DNA of 64,000 bases from Eleusine coracana subsp. coracana (GCA_032690845.1 CM064424.1:43227511-43291510), one strand, 5' to 3'; shown: positions 1 to 13,140, numbered from the stretch's first letter. Numbers and translations: made by a program. The notes: generated by a model from the letters alone, not told the origin.

Positions 1-503
1 TGATGCATTAGGTCATAGGAGTTGATTGAAACCCACTTTGCATGATCCCCAAATGACCTATGCTACTGTCTTTAGAACTTTGCATGTCTAGGTTTTTGAC
101 GGGTAAGTCTTGCTGAGTAATTAGTACTCAGGCTTTGTGCCATTGTTATTTTTCAGGTAATGAAGAAATAGAATTGTCTGTCGATGTGCTGCCTTGGGAC
201 ATGCAAGTCCCTGAGGGTTGGACTACCAACTGAGAGTCCGTCTTGCCACCGCAGTGATGTTGTGTGCTGCTAGAGTAATGGTTCTCCGGGCATGAATCAT
301 TACTATGTTGTATTGTCGAGCTCGTAGTTTATCATCGTTATTGCTTCCGCTGTTTCAAAACATTCATGAACTTGTATTATTCCGCTGCACTCTGATCAAC
401 TAATGATGTAATATCCAACTTAAATTTGGACCAATGTTGTATTATCAAGTGTCTGCGTTATCAGCACCTTCGGGACCTCGATCCTCCAGGAAGGGGCGCT
501 ACA
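1..503 (+). repeat. 5' LTR of element A (right end, internally deleted)
   Basis: The sequence matches the end of the 3' LTR (10138-11433) and ends in CA just before the primer binding site. Relative to the 3' LTR it lacks 794 bp: positions 1-82 match 10138-10217 and the match resumes at 11012. The LTR start lies left of the window. Confidence 0.9.
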
Positions 504-505
504 GC

Positions 506-518
506 TGGAATCAGAGCC
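506..518 (+). other. Primer binding site of element A
   Basis: TGGAATCAGAGCC follows the LTR end by two bases. It is one base off the usual plant retroelement site TGGTATCAGAGC, which pairs with initiator tRNA-Met. Confidence 0.85.
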
Positions 519-1834
519 GTGGTCCATAATAATACAAGAAATAAATCGTATTTTCAAAAACTATGATGTTATGTGTGAGGATACGTTAGTATTGCCCATA
601 TAGATAATAGGGTGGTGACAAAGCTAACCTGGGTTATGTTTATTTACATTACTTGCATCTACGGCTTCTTCAAACGAAGGTACGTGCGTGCTTAACCGAC
701 ACACGTGATATCGGTGTCTATGCTCGTAAACAGATACGAGGCACTATTGGCTCGTGACTTATCATGGGGCGATCCTTTTCCATGGATCATTACTAGTAGA
801 ATTGTGCTTATTTTTGTAGTTTCTTTTGAATTTGATGTACTGTTTCTGAAATGGATCTTCTACAGGTACACTAATGCCGTTAGTATAACACTTAGAATGA
901 CTTACGTGTTCAGTGCAGGTCGTCATCAAATAATCGTGCCGCTAAGCATCGGCAAAATATTTGTTGTGTTGTGAGGAACGATAGGTTAATAAAACAAAAA
1001 ATTTGCATCATGCATCCCTGTATCACTAAACTAAAATTTTGTTCTCATATTGCTCACCAACCTCTAGATACAAAAACTTCTAAGTTTATTTGAGCCTACA
1101 AATTTCAAAATACAAGTCCCATTGTCAAGTTAACAAGAATCTGTCCTGTTTTTAGCTGCCAACTTCAAAAATTCATAGTATTAATTTACTCAACCAAATA
1201 AGGCATACAAATAATTTTTAGAAAGGTCTAAACATCCTCTGTCTCCCAATGTTTAATTTAATTAGTGATCAAAACAGTAACAAACTCAGAAACAAGGAGT
1301 AAGTATAATCAGCCAACACACTATTTTCAGCATAAACCCTGAACTTAAAAATTTCATAACTGGAGTTGTACTTCGAAATTTTAGGTGTTTGAACCCAATC
1401 TGGAAAGTCCTTGAAGTATATTTTCACCTCCAATAGGTCTCATAATTTACTAGTTTCCCTCTGTCCAGTAGAGCCAAAACACTAAGACCCTGTCATCCAG
1501 AAACAGAATCAGCCAACCTGAGCTTCAAAAATTTATAAGTCTAGATTTACTTGGAATTTTTTAGAGTAAATACAATATGGAAAGCTATGAAAGTCTAGTA
1601 TAACCTGGTTCCAAGCCCCTATTTTGAAGACCTTGATTTCTGATTGAAATAACCACTTTTCTGACTATTGTACAGTTAAGATAGAATCTGTTTTAAAATC
1701 CGTTGCCGTATTATTACCTCTTGAGACTGGAAAATGTGAACTAAAACTTTATCTCTGTATTTCATAGTATTTTATATGAAATGCATTTTTGCTGTAAGAA
1801 AGGTTTGACTCAATCAAAAATATTTTCCTTGTAG
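519..1834 (+). other. Untranslated leader of element A
   Basis: About 1.3 kb of AT-rich sequence between the primer binding site and the orf0 remnant. I see no coding potential beyond short chance ORFs. Long leaders of this kind are normal in this lineage. Confidence 0.6.
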
Positions 1835-2689
1835 ATGGCTGAAAACAATAAACAAGCCCCACCGGATTGGGAGATAACCGACGGTCTGGAATTCACTGGG
1901 ATGGTTCATCTGTTTTGGAGAGTTCTTCAGAGTTTCGGATATCACATTCCTCCCACTTATGTTGGTAAGGAATTTCAGGAGCATGGAGTCCCCTCTTGTG
2001 TCATCCATGTGGCAATTTCCACCAACTACTCGGTCACTCCCGCATGGGAATCCTGGACCATTAGCGTTACTGGGACAGATTTGCCTTCCACTTAGAATGT
2101 CGCTGCTTTCAAGGCACTCACTCGATTCTACGAAGACCACAAGAATGATGTTGCTGGAACACCCGTCGCCTTGCTGCCCATCAATGATGTGACAGATTTT
2201 GAGTGAATTAGGTGTGTGGATTTCATCTTTTATCTAAACCATCGCCACCATGATCCTATGCTGCCCATAATAGAGTATTATGGCTTGTCCACTTTCTCCT
2301 TGTGCACAAACTTATGCCAGCATCTAGATGTGTTTCATGCTATACTTCGACTTTCTGAAGTCGAAAAAAAGCTAAGGATGAGGAAATTGCAGAACTGAAC
2401 CAACAAATCCAAGCAAAGAATGATGAGATAGATGTGATTATAGAAGAACATGACCAAGTCTTGCAGAATATAGCAGATTTTAAGCATGACACGATTGAAG
2501 CTTAAGATGACTTGGACACATTCAAGGCTGCCCACCTTCCTATTGAAGGAAATTGGGATGAAATTATCATGGAATATGGAGAAGAAGAGGATATAGAGAT
2601 GGCACCTGCCAATATTAAAGATGTGGAAATGATGGATCCGGAGGAACCGGAAGAACTAGAAGAGTCGGAAGATATAGACCAGGAGTAGA
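1835..2689 (+). pseudogene. orf0-like ORF upstream of gag, element A (broken)
   Basis: An ATG at 1835 opens a frame with good coding character for 86 codons. It is cut by TAG at 2093-2095 and by TGA shortly after, and a frameshift lies near 2370. Beyond it the reading continues as a Glu/Lys/Gln-rich coiled-coil-like stretch and a very acidic tail ending at a TAG near 2689. Position and architecture resemble the extra ORF (orf0) reported ahead of gag in some grass gypsy elements such as the rice RIRE3/RIRE8 group; this comparison is from memory. Its function is unknown. Element B has an intact ORF in the equivalent place. Confidence 0.6.
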
Positions 2690-2980
2690 TGGTTCGCTAC
2701 ACCCCTATGTACGGTCATGTAGCATATGTATCTCTAGTTCAATGTAGGATTGTGAATCTTCCATGATGTGTTCGCAATACCGTAGCTAGGCGTTGGCACA
2801 TATGTGTAAGAAATCGTGTGACGATGTCCTTCTAACAACCATGTAGTCTAAATTGAATTAATAGAGATGGTTGTCACTTCTGAAATTCTATTTAATGCTC
2901 TTGCAAATTTATATTCTTGCACATGTGTTTTAAGGATTATTTTGAGAAATAACTAATGTGCAACCGTATAATTTGCAGCA

Positions 2981-4195
2981 TGGTGCGTACTCGGAATCAG
3001 GATGATCCTGAGAGCTCGTAGCAAGGAGCTAATGCTGAGCCCTCATTGGCTGAGGTATTGGCTGCTGCACTCAACCGGCAGTAGAATGAATCCGAGTTGC
3101 TTCATCGGCTGGTAGATATTACGTCCTATTTGGCTGGACGTGGAGGCAACCGCAACAACAACAACCAGCCCCGACAAAGCACCTACTCAGATTTCCTGGG
3201 TACTCATCCACCAACATTCGAGCATGCAAGAGAGAAACTGGACGCAGATCAAAGGCTACGTCAGACTGAGTCTAAATTCAGTCTACTGGAATGCACCGAG
3301 CACCAGAAGTTGTTGTTTGCCACCCAGCAACTCCAGGGCCCTGCTAGTGCCTACTGGGCCAATTATGAAGCTTCTCTGTCCGCTGGACGCCACATCGAGT
3401 GGAATGAGTTCAAGACTACATTTTATGCTCATTTCATTCCCGCTGGCCTCATGCAGAGGAAATTCTAGGAATTTATGGATCTGAAACAAGGAGGGAGGAA
3501 TGTCCTCCAATATTCTAAAGCTTTCAATCACCTTGCTTAGTATGCTACTGAGTATGTTAATACTGAGGAGAAGAAAATATACGCATTCTTGCGTGGAATG
3601 AATGCCATGCTCAAGGAACATCTGACTTGGCAGACAACTGGCACGTACAATGACTTGGTCAATGCTGCTATTGTCCAGGAAGGCGCTATGCGCCAAGTTG
3701 AAGAAGAAGATCACAAGAGGAAGGCCCCTACTAGTGCCTCTGCTGCCCCACAGGCGAAGCATCGCCTGGTTTACACTTCCCCCACCGGACAGCGTTTCCG
3801 GGCATCCCAGCAGCAGCAATACCACCGGACAGTTTGGCCAGAACTACTCGAGGCCGCCACAGCAGCAGAACTTCCCACCTCGTGCACTGTACCAACAACA
3901 GAACAATCAGTACCATGCACCATATCAGCAGCAAGGAAACCAGAATGCTCATGCCCCACAGCCCGCTGATCGTGGGAGCAGCTATCCATGTTATAACAGT
4001 GGTCATACTGGCCACTTTGCTAAGAACTGCACTGCACCCAGGCGCAACAATAACAACAACAATAGCAACCAGCATCAGAACCAGAACAGGAATGTGAATG
4101 CACCGTCTTGTGGTGCCCAAGTGAACTACACTAATATTCAAGACATTCCTCTAGGCGAACCCGTGCTGACCGGTACGCTCTCACTCCATCGCTAG
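2981..4195 (+). pseudogene. gag of element A (degenerate)
   Basis: The ATG at 2981 begins a capsid/nucleocapsid reading frame. A Retrotrans_gag-type region (about 3180-3700, with the APASAYW- and FY-rich helices typical of plant gypsy gag) is followed by a Gln/Asn-rich linker and one CCHC zinc knuckle at 3989-4030. The second knuckle Cys has become Ser (AGT at 3998-4000). There are several in-frame stops, including TAG near 3019, 3082, 3466 and 3538, and a frameshift near 3830. It would have formed the virus-like particle and bound RNA. The protein is not recoverable from any single ORF. Confidence 0.85.
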
Positions 4196-7100
4196 CCTGT
4201 TCTTGCACTTTTTTATTCTGGTGCTATGCATAATTTCATTAGCAAAGCTTGTGTGTAAAAACATAATCTCCACACTACCACCATAAATAGATGCTACACT
4301 ATTCGTTCTCCTGCTGGACAAATTTTTGCTAACGAAGTGGTATGTAAAGCCCCATTGGAAATAAATCGAAAGATTTACCTCACTGATTTCATCATGCTCA
4401 AGCATCAAGAAATTGACCTAATCCTAGGAATGATCTGGATGAAAACCCATAGAGCCATGCTAGACCTCGAGCCCCGAATCATTCACATCAACTCTCCCTT
4501 GCATGGAAAAGACACCCTTTCTCTAAACATCGATTCTTTGAAAGCCCTGGTTGTCCATCACTTGGAAGGACAATCACTCGAGAACATTCCTGTTGTTTGT
4601 GAGTATCCGGACGTGTTCCCTGAAGATATCTCTGGCCTTCCACCTGACCGTGAAGTGGAATTTAAGATAGAACTACAGCCAGGAACTTCTCCGATATCCC
4701 GTCGTCCGTATAAAATGGCCCCGAATGAGCTGGCTGAATTGAAGAAGCAATTGAATGAGTTATTCAAAAACGGATTCATTCGCCCAAGCACTTCACCTTG
4801 GGGCTGTCCTACTATTTTTGTGAAGAAGAAGGACAAATCGCTACGTCTCATCATTGATTATCGGCCTCTCAACGAAGTTACCATCAAAAACAAATATCCA
4901 CTACCCCGTATTGACATCCTTTTTGACCAATTGGTTGGTGCCAAAGTCTTTTCAAAAAATTGACCTCCGTTCGAGTTATCATCAAATCAAGATTAGAGCA
5001 TAAGACATTTCTAAGACCGCCTTCTCTACTAGATATAGATTATTCGAGTATCTAGTAATGTCGTTCGGATTAATAAATGCCCCTGCCCATTTCATGTACC
5101 TCATGAATTCGGTATTCATGCCCAAGCTGGACAAATTTGTGGTAGTATTCATTGATGACATCCTCATCTATTCTAAGTCCAAGGAAGAGCATGCCGAACA
5201 TCTTCACATTGTTCTTCAACGTCTTCGAGATCACAAGTTGTATGCAAAATTCAGCAACTGTGAATTTTGGTTGGACCGTGTGCCATTTCTCGGCCACATA
5301 GTTTCAGCAGAAGGAATCTCGGTAGATCCCAGTAAAGTTCAAGATGTGCTAGATTGGAAGCCACCGAAAATAGTTCATGAAGTTCATAGTTTCCTTGGAC
5401 TAGCTAGATATTATCGTAGGTTCATTCCTAATCTTTCCCAGGTATCCAAGTCTATCACAAGATTACTGAAAAATGATGTGAAGTTTGAATGGAGTGATAA
5501 ATATGAAGAAGCATTTCAGAAATTGAAGGAACTATTAACCACTGCCCCAGTATTGGCTCAGCCGGACATCACTAAACCTTTTGACGTGTATTGTGATGCT
5601 TCTAGCACAGGACTTGGATGTGTGCTTATGCAAAGCGGTCATGTCATTTCTGATGCATCACGACAACTACGGAAGCATGAAGAACATTATCCAACTCATG
5701 ATTTAGAACTAGCTGCAGTTGTGCTTGCACTAAAAATTTAGAGGCATTACCTACTCGGGAATTTAGTGCATATCTACACAGATCATAAGAGCTTGAAATA
5801 CATTTTCACTCAGATCAATCTGAACATGAGACAACATCGATGGCTGGAATTAATCAAGGATTACAACCTGGAGATTCATTATCATCCAGGCAAGGCCAAT
5901 GTAGTCGCCGACGCGTGAAGTAGGAAAATCCACTGCAATAACTTGGTGCTGGAATTTCAGGACAGCAGCAACCACGTAACTATTTCAGAACCTAGCCTTC
6001 GTGTTTTGCCTACTATAGTGATCAGCAACCTTAGTATACACTCCACCATCCACGAAGAAATCATTGCTGCACAGAAGAAAGACATTGGTAAGAATTATAT
6101 TCGTCAAAACATTAAAAATGGTAAAGCAAAATGTTTCACACAAGGCTCAAACGGTACCCTATGGTTCAGTAACCGTCTAGTGGTACCAAAGGACTTTGAA
6201 CTTCAACGGAAAATCTTGGATGAAGCACATCACTCCAAATACTCCATCCATCCGGGTATTAACAAAATGTACCAAGACTTGAAGAAGAATTTCTGGTGGA
6301 CAAGAATGAAGAGAGAAGTTGCTCGATACGTCGTAGAATGTGATACTTATCAAAGAGTTAAGGCTGACCATTTGAAATTAGCCGGACTACTTCAGCCATT
6401 GAGTATTCCCACCTGGAAATGGGAAGATATCAGCATGGATTTCATTGTTGGTCTCCCTCTCACCTCTCGGAAGCATGATTCGATTCGGGTCATTGTGGAC
6501 CGAGTCACGAAATCTGCCCACTTCCTACCGATTAATAACACATACAAGATAGAGCAATATGCAGAGCTATACATCGCAAGAATTTTGTGCCTTCATGGAG
6601 TACCCAAGACCATTGTTACAAATCATGGCTCGTAGTTTGTCGCTCGTTTCTGGGAACAACTGCATGCTTCTCTGGGTACCAAGTTGATTCGGAGTTCTGC
6701 TTACCATGCCGCTACTGATGGACAAACAGAGCGTGTCAACCAGATTTTGGAAGATATGCTTAGAGCATGTGTTTTAACACATGGTGGTAACTGGGATGAG
6801 TACTTACCACATGCGGAATTCTCATACAACAATAGTTACCAAGAGAGTCTAAAAATATCCCCATTTGAAGTACTCTACAGTCGGAGTTGTAGAACACTGT
6901 TAAACTGGCCTGAATCTGGAGAAAGAGTAATCTTTGGTCCTGACTTTGTCAAGAATGCAGAAGAAAAAGTTCATACCATTCAAGCAAATCTTAAAGCTGC
7001 TAAATGCCGTCAGGAGAAGTATGCAAATAGACGACGTAGACCACTATATTTCAATAAAGGTGACTATGTCTATCTCCGAGTGTCGCCTATGAAGGGTATC

Positions 7101-7493
7101 CAATAGTTTGGAGTCAAAGGAAAGTTAGCTCCCCGTTATATTGGACCATTCCAAATTCTGGAACGATGTGGAAACATAGCGTACAAGCTGGAGTTACCTG
7201 CTAACTTGTCTGGAGTTCATAACACCTTTCACGTCTCTCAGCTAAAGCGGTGTCTCAAACCACCCATTGACAGGATCTTGGAAGAGTATGACCAACTTCA
7301 ACCAGACCTCACCTACTCCGAACAACCAATAAAGATCCTCAATGAGAAAGAGCGCATAACCCATAAAAGAACCATCAAATTCTATAAAGTTCAGTGGAGT
7401 AATCACTCAGAAGATGAATCCACTTGGGAATTTGAAGAATTTCTAAGTACACATTACCCAAAATTTTGGTCGTCATACGCAGGTATATTTTGA
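4196..7493 (+). pseudogene. pol of element A: protease, RT, RNase H, integrase, chromodomain (degenerate)
   Basis: Protease lies at 4196-4500; its catalytic Asp is replaced by Tyr (TAT at 4214-4216 in F-Y-S-G-A). Reverse transcriptase runs about 4700-5300 and keeps the F-I-D-D active site near 5150. RNase H is about 5570-5920, with TAG for the conserved Trp at 5739-5741. Integrase runs about 6200-7100; the second catalytic Asp is Asn (6621-6623) and TAG follows at 6633-6635. A chromodomain at about 7370-7460 contains the W-S-N-H-S-E-D-E-S-T-W signature, and chromodomains are thought to guide integration to chromatin. Further breaks lie near 4960 (frameshift), 5917 and 7105. The coding order PR-RT-RH-IN defines Ty3/gypsy. 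Confidence 0.92.
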
Positions 7494-7548
7494 CCATCGT
7501 ACTTCCCTCTAGTTTGCCTTGTTCATAATCTCGGGATGAGATTTCTTT

Positions 7549-7560
7549 AAGGAGGGAGGG
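7549..7560 (+). other. Polypurine tract of element A
   Basis: A run of A and G only, one base before the TG that opens the 3' LTR. This is the expected place for plus-strand priming. Confidence 0.8.
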
Positions 7561-7561
7561 C

Positions 7562-8420
7562 TGTGACACCCAGGTGTCTCATTTTTGCCTAACAAGCATA
7601 AAGAGCACAAATTATAAGTAATTATAGCACGAAATAATAAAGCCTCACTCATCTTTTTAACTAATTCTAGGCAATTCAAAAACCCTACAACCAAAATATT
7701 GAGGTATCACAAAAACTTCAATATAACATATGCCAAATAAATTCATAATTAGTTTGGTAATAATAAAATAGAATTTTATGAATTTAATGAGCATTTTACC
7801 AAATGTGGAAATACACTCAAATAATTAATTAAAACATAGAAACCTTTCCCAATGGGGAAAAATAATAAAATAATTATAAATAATCTAGCTGATTGGGTCC
7901 TACCAGAGCACCAAGAATATCACCAAGGACCTTTGTGCAAAATTCCATGATTTTAGGAGCTTCCTAGCTATTTGTTTTAGAGTTACCATTGACCAGGGAC
8001 CTTTTTACGAAGATCTTAAAAGATCGAGGGGCTCAGAGCGAAATCTCTCTCTTTCTTCTCCCATTGGCGCAGGCTCCTTTCTCCCCCCCTCCCCCCCCCC
8101 CCCCCCAACTCTCCACTGGCGCATGCCTTCTCTCCCGGCCACGCCACCTCCACCTCAGGACTCCTCGCACGCACAGTGTCGCCTGCCCCTCTGCCTCTCC
8201 CCGTCACGTCCCGTCCTGACGCTGTGTGTGCCAACGGCTTTCTTCCCTCCCCTCTCCTCTCTACGCCATCAACATGACCGGCCGACAACCTTCAATTTGG
8301 AGCGCCCTTCCCATGCCCAGACCCCAACCGCTCCTGTCGCCTCAACCACCCAAGAATCGAGGCACTAACTTCTTGTACACTCTCCCGGCCATAACCTCGT
8401 CCCTGCTCCCTGTCCTCTCA

Positions 8421-8514
<94 letters not shown>

Positions 8515-11433
8515 TTATTCTTTTCCATCACCCGCCCTTAATAGAACAATGCTCGAGCTTGAGCCCCCACTACTCCCCTGCCTCCCTAGCCAAACGGAGA
8601 GCACCGAAGCCGTGCCAGCCCCTCCTCTAGCTTCCCTGGTCACCAATCGGCCTGGGACGGCTTGAATCGAACCAATTACACGAAATCTCCAATTCTCTTC
8701 CCTGACGAACACCACCAAAGCCAACACAAAATTCTCCAACCATGGTGAGCCATCGGCCTTGATTCCTTTCAAACTCACGCGCAACATGTTCTAATACATG
8801 CCTAACCACTTCCCCTCCCTTGCTTTCTTCTCGCGAAGCCACAGCATACCATTTCCCTGCTGCTCTCACCTCCACTGGCAAAACAGAGCCGCCTCCATGG
8901 TGAGCTCCAGGTTCCGGCCCTCCTCGCCCAACACCGACTCAATGCCGAGCCTCCTCGAGTCGTCGTGAAGCTACAGGAGAAGACCGCGCTCGATTTCATG
9001 CCCCAGACCCCCTCCACAACACCGCCAAAGACCGCTGCTCTGTCGCCTCTCATCGCCAACCACCTCCCAGTGAGCTACCATCCTCGTGAACTCCACCAAT
9101 CCCTTCGCCTCGGCATGCGCACCGCGCTAGCGCTCCCGTGGCAAGCTTTCATCGCGTGTAGAGCCCGGCGGCGAGCGTTGACCGCGCTCCGGCGAAGCCC
9201 GGCGCCACTGACCCCCATGCACACTGGCATTCCACTGGCAGCCTATATGGCATCTACGTGGAGCTGAGGTGTCGCATACGTGGCCTTCTTTAAACCAGAA
9301 AATACCCAGAAAAAACTCAGAAAATGCTTAAAACTTTGAAAACTCATAGTAAATCGAATTTAAACCCAATGAGGCCCAAACAAATTTTGTTAGATTCATC
9401 TTGAAATGCTCTAATTTAGTAAATTGATAAATCATTGTCTCTGTACATGTATTTTTACTAATACATTAAATTGTCAAAACACCAAATAATTCACCAGAAA
9501 TTCTAGAAGTGAAATTAAATCCTGATTGTTGGCATGCTTAGTAAACACATGATTATCTAGCACCACAAATTTTGGGTAGGTAAAATATGAATTATTTTAG
9601 GCTCTAGAATTTATTTAGTGTGTTTGATTAGATTAATTCTAGTAATTATTTTGTAAATAATTTGCCCATGCCACTTGGCATAAAAATCATTCATATAAGC
9701 CTCTGTCCACAGGAAATCACCCATGTCCAGAAACATAAAATTAATTTACTAATTAATTTAATTGTCCATATCACTCATTTGCTCTATTTAATTGCATAAA
9801 GAATATATATACCTAAAATCTTAAATATCAACTTCAATTCTCTGAAGCATATGGCTTCGAGAACATAATAATAATTTTGATTGACATTAAAACATGATGT
9901 GCTTGCATGCATCCTACCATTGCATTAAACGGTGTTCTGACACTTCCGTTAACTCAATTCCATCATATAGGTAACGACAACCAGGAGCAAGAAGAAGATT
10001 ATCAGAAGGATATTGACCCTCAAGAGCAAGAAGTTGTAGTTGCTAGCGGTAACATTGATCCAGTCAAGCCTCAGTTTGCATTCGCCTTTTTATAAAAGTT
10101 TTGCTAGTTTACAATATTACTAGTGTCTATGTTATTGATGCATTAGGTCATAGGAGTTGATTGAAACCCACTTTGCATGATCCCCAAATGACCTATGCTA
10201 CTGTTTTTAGAACTTTGGTAGTATTAGTATTGTGCTGCTATGCTTAGTGATTATTAGTCTCGGTAGATATTATCACTAAGAAAAGGTTTGACCATTGGAA
10301 TGGGATTTAATAAAAGAAGCTTACTTTCAATGCTATGCCCAGGCAGGGATGATGCATGTGTAGGTTTATGGCAACACATGGGAGTTGACTGCGGTAGCCC
10401 TACCTTGTCGAACTTAGGACCCGTCTGTGGTCGGCCCTTTGATCAAGTATTGAACAGTACCGAATACATGCTAGTTTATGGGCACTAGTAAACCAATGTA
10501 GCATTAAAGGTCACTTGCATTGAGTACGGTTAAGGTGCGTTGGTCATTGACCCTCCTGCTGCTAGAGTGGGTGGTTCATACCACGAAGTACTATTGGCAG
10601 AACAGCATGCCCACTCGACGTCACCACACCCGGTCTGAGGTGTGGGTGCTTTTCTTGCGAAAGGTTGCCATATACGACCTTAATTGATGCGTATGTGTCG
10701 TGTATCTTGGGTTTTCCCAGCTGGTGTAAATCGATTGCAATTGTTGTCCCTCGTAGTAATGAGTACTGCTTGGTCACTGAGTCGTCACGTAGTTGCACTT
10801 GATGTTATGAATATGGATTTATGTTGGTTATTGTTGATGATTATTATTGCTCTATTGTTCTATTTACTTTATGTACTATTTTATTACTTTGTGATGTCTC
10901 ACTAAAGTTACATTCTGCTCTACCCAATTAAATTGAGAAAATAAAACTTGATAGAACTAATAGGTTGCTTAGTGCGAGTCCTTTCAAACAAGCCACCTAT
11001 TAGAGCCATTGCATGTCTAGGTTTTTGACGGGTAAGTCTTGCTGAGTAATTAGTACTCAGGCTTTGTGCCATTGTTATTTTTTAGATAATGAAGAAATAG
11101 AATTGCATGTAGATGTGCTACCTTGGGACATGCAAGTCCCTGAGGGTTGGACTGCTCACTGGGAGTCTGACTTGCCGCCGTAGTGATGTTGTGTGCTGCT
11201 AGAGTAATGGTTCTTCGAGCATGAATCATTACTATGTTGTATCGTCGAGCTCGTAGTTTATCATCGTTATTGCTTCCGTTGTTTCAAAACATTCATGAAC
11301 TTGTATTATTCCGCTGCACTCTGATCACCTTAATGATGTAATATCCAACTTAAATTTGGAGCAATGTTGTATTATCAAGTGTCTACATTATCAGCACCTT
11401 CGGGACCCCGATCCTCCGAGAAGGGGCGCCACA
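7562..11433 (+). repeat. 3' LTR of element A (3872 bp)
   Basis: It starts TGTGACACCC and ends CCACA, and its last part matches the 5' LTR at the window start. It contains a C homopolymer at about 8083-8105, a long (CT)n run and a GC-rich block (about 8040-9270) with only chance ORFs, which is probably the promoter/leader part of the LTR. The base after the LTR starts the flank GCCCT (11434-11438), the presumed target duplication. Confidence 0.9.
8425..8510 (+). repeat. (CT)43 microsatellite in the LTR of A
   Basis: Uninterrupted CT dinucleotides inside the 3' LTR. Translated ORFs of Leu-Ser repeats here are artefacts of the repeat. Confidence 0.95.
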
Positions 11434-11565
11434 GCCCTAACGAACGTGGTGTATCCCAAAATCAAAAGGTCGTGTGTCTCATGGAGACAAGGTCTACTAC
11501 AAGTTACTCCTACCATAGTTTCCATAATTACAAGACCTTACAATGAAAGTTTAGTTCATCCAAGG

Positions 11566-12156
11566 CTACTCTCCACATGGCACATGGCTGTCACCATCGG
11601 AGAGCATTTCCTCATCCTTCGGAGTCGGGGGTGCCTCATAGTCAAGTCCTGAGTTCTCTTCATCGACCTCAGCGGGTGGAGGGTTAGGAGGGGCTGCTTG
11701 GACTACTTGCTGCCCGAGCACATTCCCGAGGTGGTCCTCAAGTTGTATGACAGTCTCATGAAGCAATCCAATCTGTTGTTGTGCTTGATCTAGCTGAGCT
11801 TGGAGTTGGAAAATCTGTTGGTGGTTTGCTACCAACATAGCGTTGCGTTGGGAAAGCTGCTGCTGCACCTCGACGAGTTCATCCTTGGCTTCGAGGCGCT
11901 GATCATCCACTAACTCCACCATTTCAGCGGACTTGCCAAGTTGCACACCCAACTCAAGAGCTTGGCTCGCAAGTTGGTGACCATTGACAGTTAAGGTTTG
12001 AACCATCCCTTCCAGTTCAGCGACACACCCTTCCAACTCGGCATTGCACAACTGAACATCAAGGCGCTCTTGGTCACTAAGTATGAGTTGCTTCTCCAAC
12101 TCTTCGATGCGAGCAGCTATAGCGGCGCTCTCAACGGTAGCCTTAGAAGTAGCCAT
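11566..12156 (-). CDS. orf0-like protein of element B, coiled coil, function unknown
   Basis: An intact 196-codon ORF with an ATG, between the LTR/primer binding site and the expected gag. Residues about 10-150 are heptad-rich, full of Leu, Glu and Gln with almost no Pro or Gly, which points to a long coiled coil. Residues about 155-196 are Pro-rich and then acidic (D, E). There is no catalytic motif, signal peptide or membrane segment. It corresponds in position and layout to the broken ORF at 1835-2689 in element A. Intactness in a decayed setting is notable but may be chance for a 591-bp ORF. A structural or regulatory role in the retroelement cycle is inference. Confidence 0.6.
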   Translation of the reverse strand: MATSKATVESAAIAARIEELEKQLILSDQERLDVQLCNAELEGCVAELEGMVQTLTVNGHQLASQALELGVQLGKSAEMVELVDDQRLEAKDELVEVQQQLSQRNAMLVANHQQIFQLQAQLDQAQQQIGLLHETVIQLEDHLGNVLGQQVVQAAPPNPPPAEVDEENSGLDYEAPPTPKDEEMLSDGDSHVPCGE

Positions 12157-13140
12157 CTGCGGGAACGAGTCAAAATCGGATCATGACTTTTGTGTTATCA
12201 TAAAACATGCCAATTGGGTCAGCACATTTAGATTACAAAAGGTGCGAATAAGCAAAAATTATTTAAGAATCATTTGTCACATTTCGACCGATTCTAAAAC
12301 TACCTCTAAAATCTGTCTTTCTACTGACAGTCTGCACAAAAATCCAAACTTCTCTTTATGGGTGAATAATCATTATTTAAGTTCATACATAAGTTTTAGA
12401 CAATTTTCATAGCTTTCCAACGCCTACTCATACAGCATGATAGGGTCAGTAGTTTAGGAGTTATGAATTTTTGAAGTTACAGGTCGATTGCTAAAATCCT
12501 GTTCTGGACAGAAAAAGGTTTGTTTGAAAATGGTTCCTAGATCCTAGTTTCCAGACTCCAAATTAAAAGTGTCAATTAGGGTCATGAGGCTCATTGAAAT
12601 TTTCACCTTTTATTTTTTTGTTGATTTGAGACATACACATGCGAATGCAAACATGATGACATGACAATATATCGTCCTAACATCCTCACCAACATAAAAA
12701 TTTGGTCAATATAGTGGCCATACGTGATCTCGATGGCAAGCATGGTCTCTCAACAGTTGGTTAGTCATTTGCTAACGAGCTAAGTATTTGCGGTTAGCAT
12801 ACCTGTAGAAGATGCATTCCAGAAACAATACATCAAATTCAAAAGAATCAAGCCGAAATTAATCCCTTATTATTGTCCTAGGGTAGGACACTGATGTTTA
12901 CTGCAATCAGCCCATGTTCACACCTTTGTGCTAGCTTCTCATGCTACTTTCCACATGGTAGGACATATACCTGCGTTGATGATATCATAGATGCAAGTAT
13001 TTAAACAAACAACCTCTTCCAGTTAGCTTGCCACCTGAATCGTAGCTAATAACACTCTTGTTAAGGCTTACTACTCGTACCTCACCGTAAGCGTAGGTTT
13101 TTGAAAATTAGTGTTCATTTGTGATATTAATCCCGAGCTA
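12157..13140 (-). other. Leader of element B
   Basis: AT-rich sequence between the orf0-like ORF and the primer binding site. No gene is seen. Confidence 0.55.

Larger units (their letters stand above)
1..11433 (+). mobile_element. Ty3/gypsy LTR retrotransposon A (Tekay/Del-like chromovirus)
   Basis: Near-complete element cut by the left window edge. The order is LTR end (1-503), primer binding site, long leader, orf0 remnant, gag, protease, reverse transcriptase, RNase H, integrase, chromodomain, polypurine tract and a full 3' LTR (7562-11433). The C-terminal chromodomain and the extra ORF before gag fit the Tekay/Del chromoviruses of grasses. All ORFs carry stops or frameshifts, so the copy is not autonomous. 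It lies inside element B, which has the opposite orientation and continues at 11434. The lineage call rests on domain order and recognised motifs, not on a tree. Confidence 0.9.

Noticed and set aside
705..974. 89-codon ORF in the leader of A
   Set aside because: It is short, hydrophobic, lies before the orf0 region and has no counterpart in B.
8226..8630. 134-codon ORF with a long Leu-Ser repeat
   Set aside because: It is a translation of the CT microsatellite in the LTR of A.
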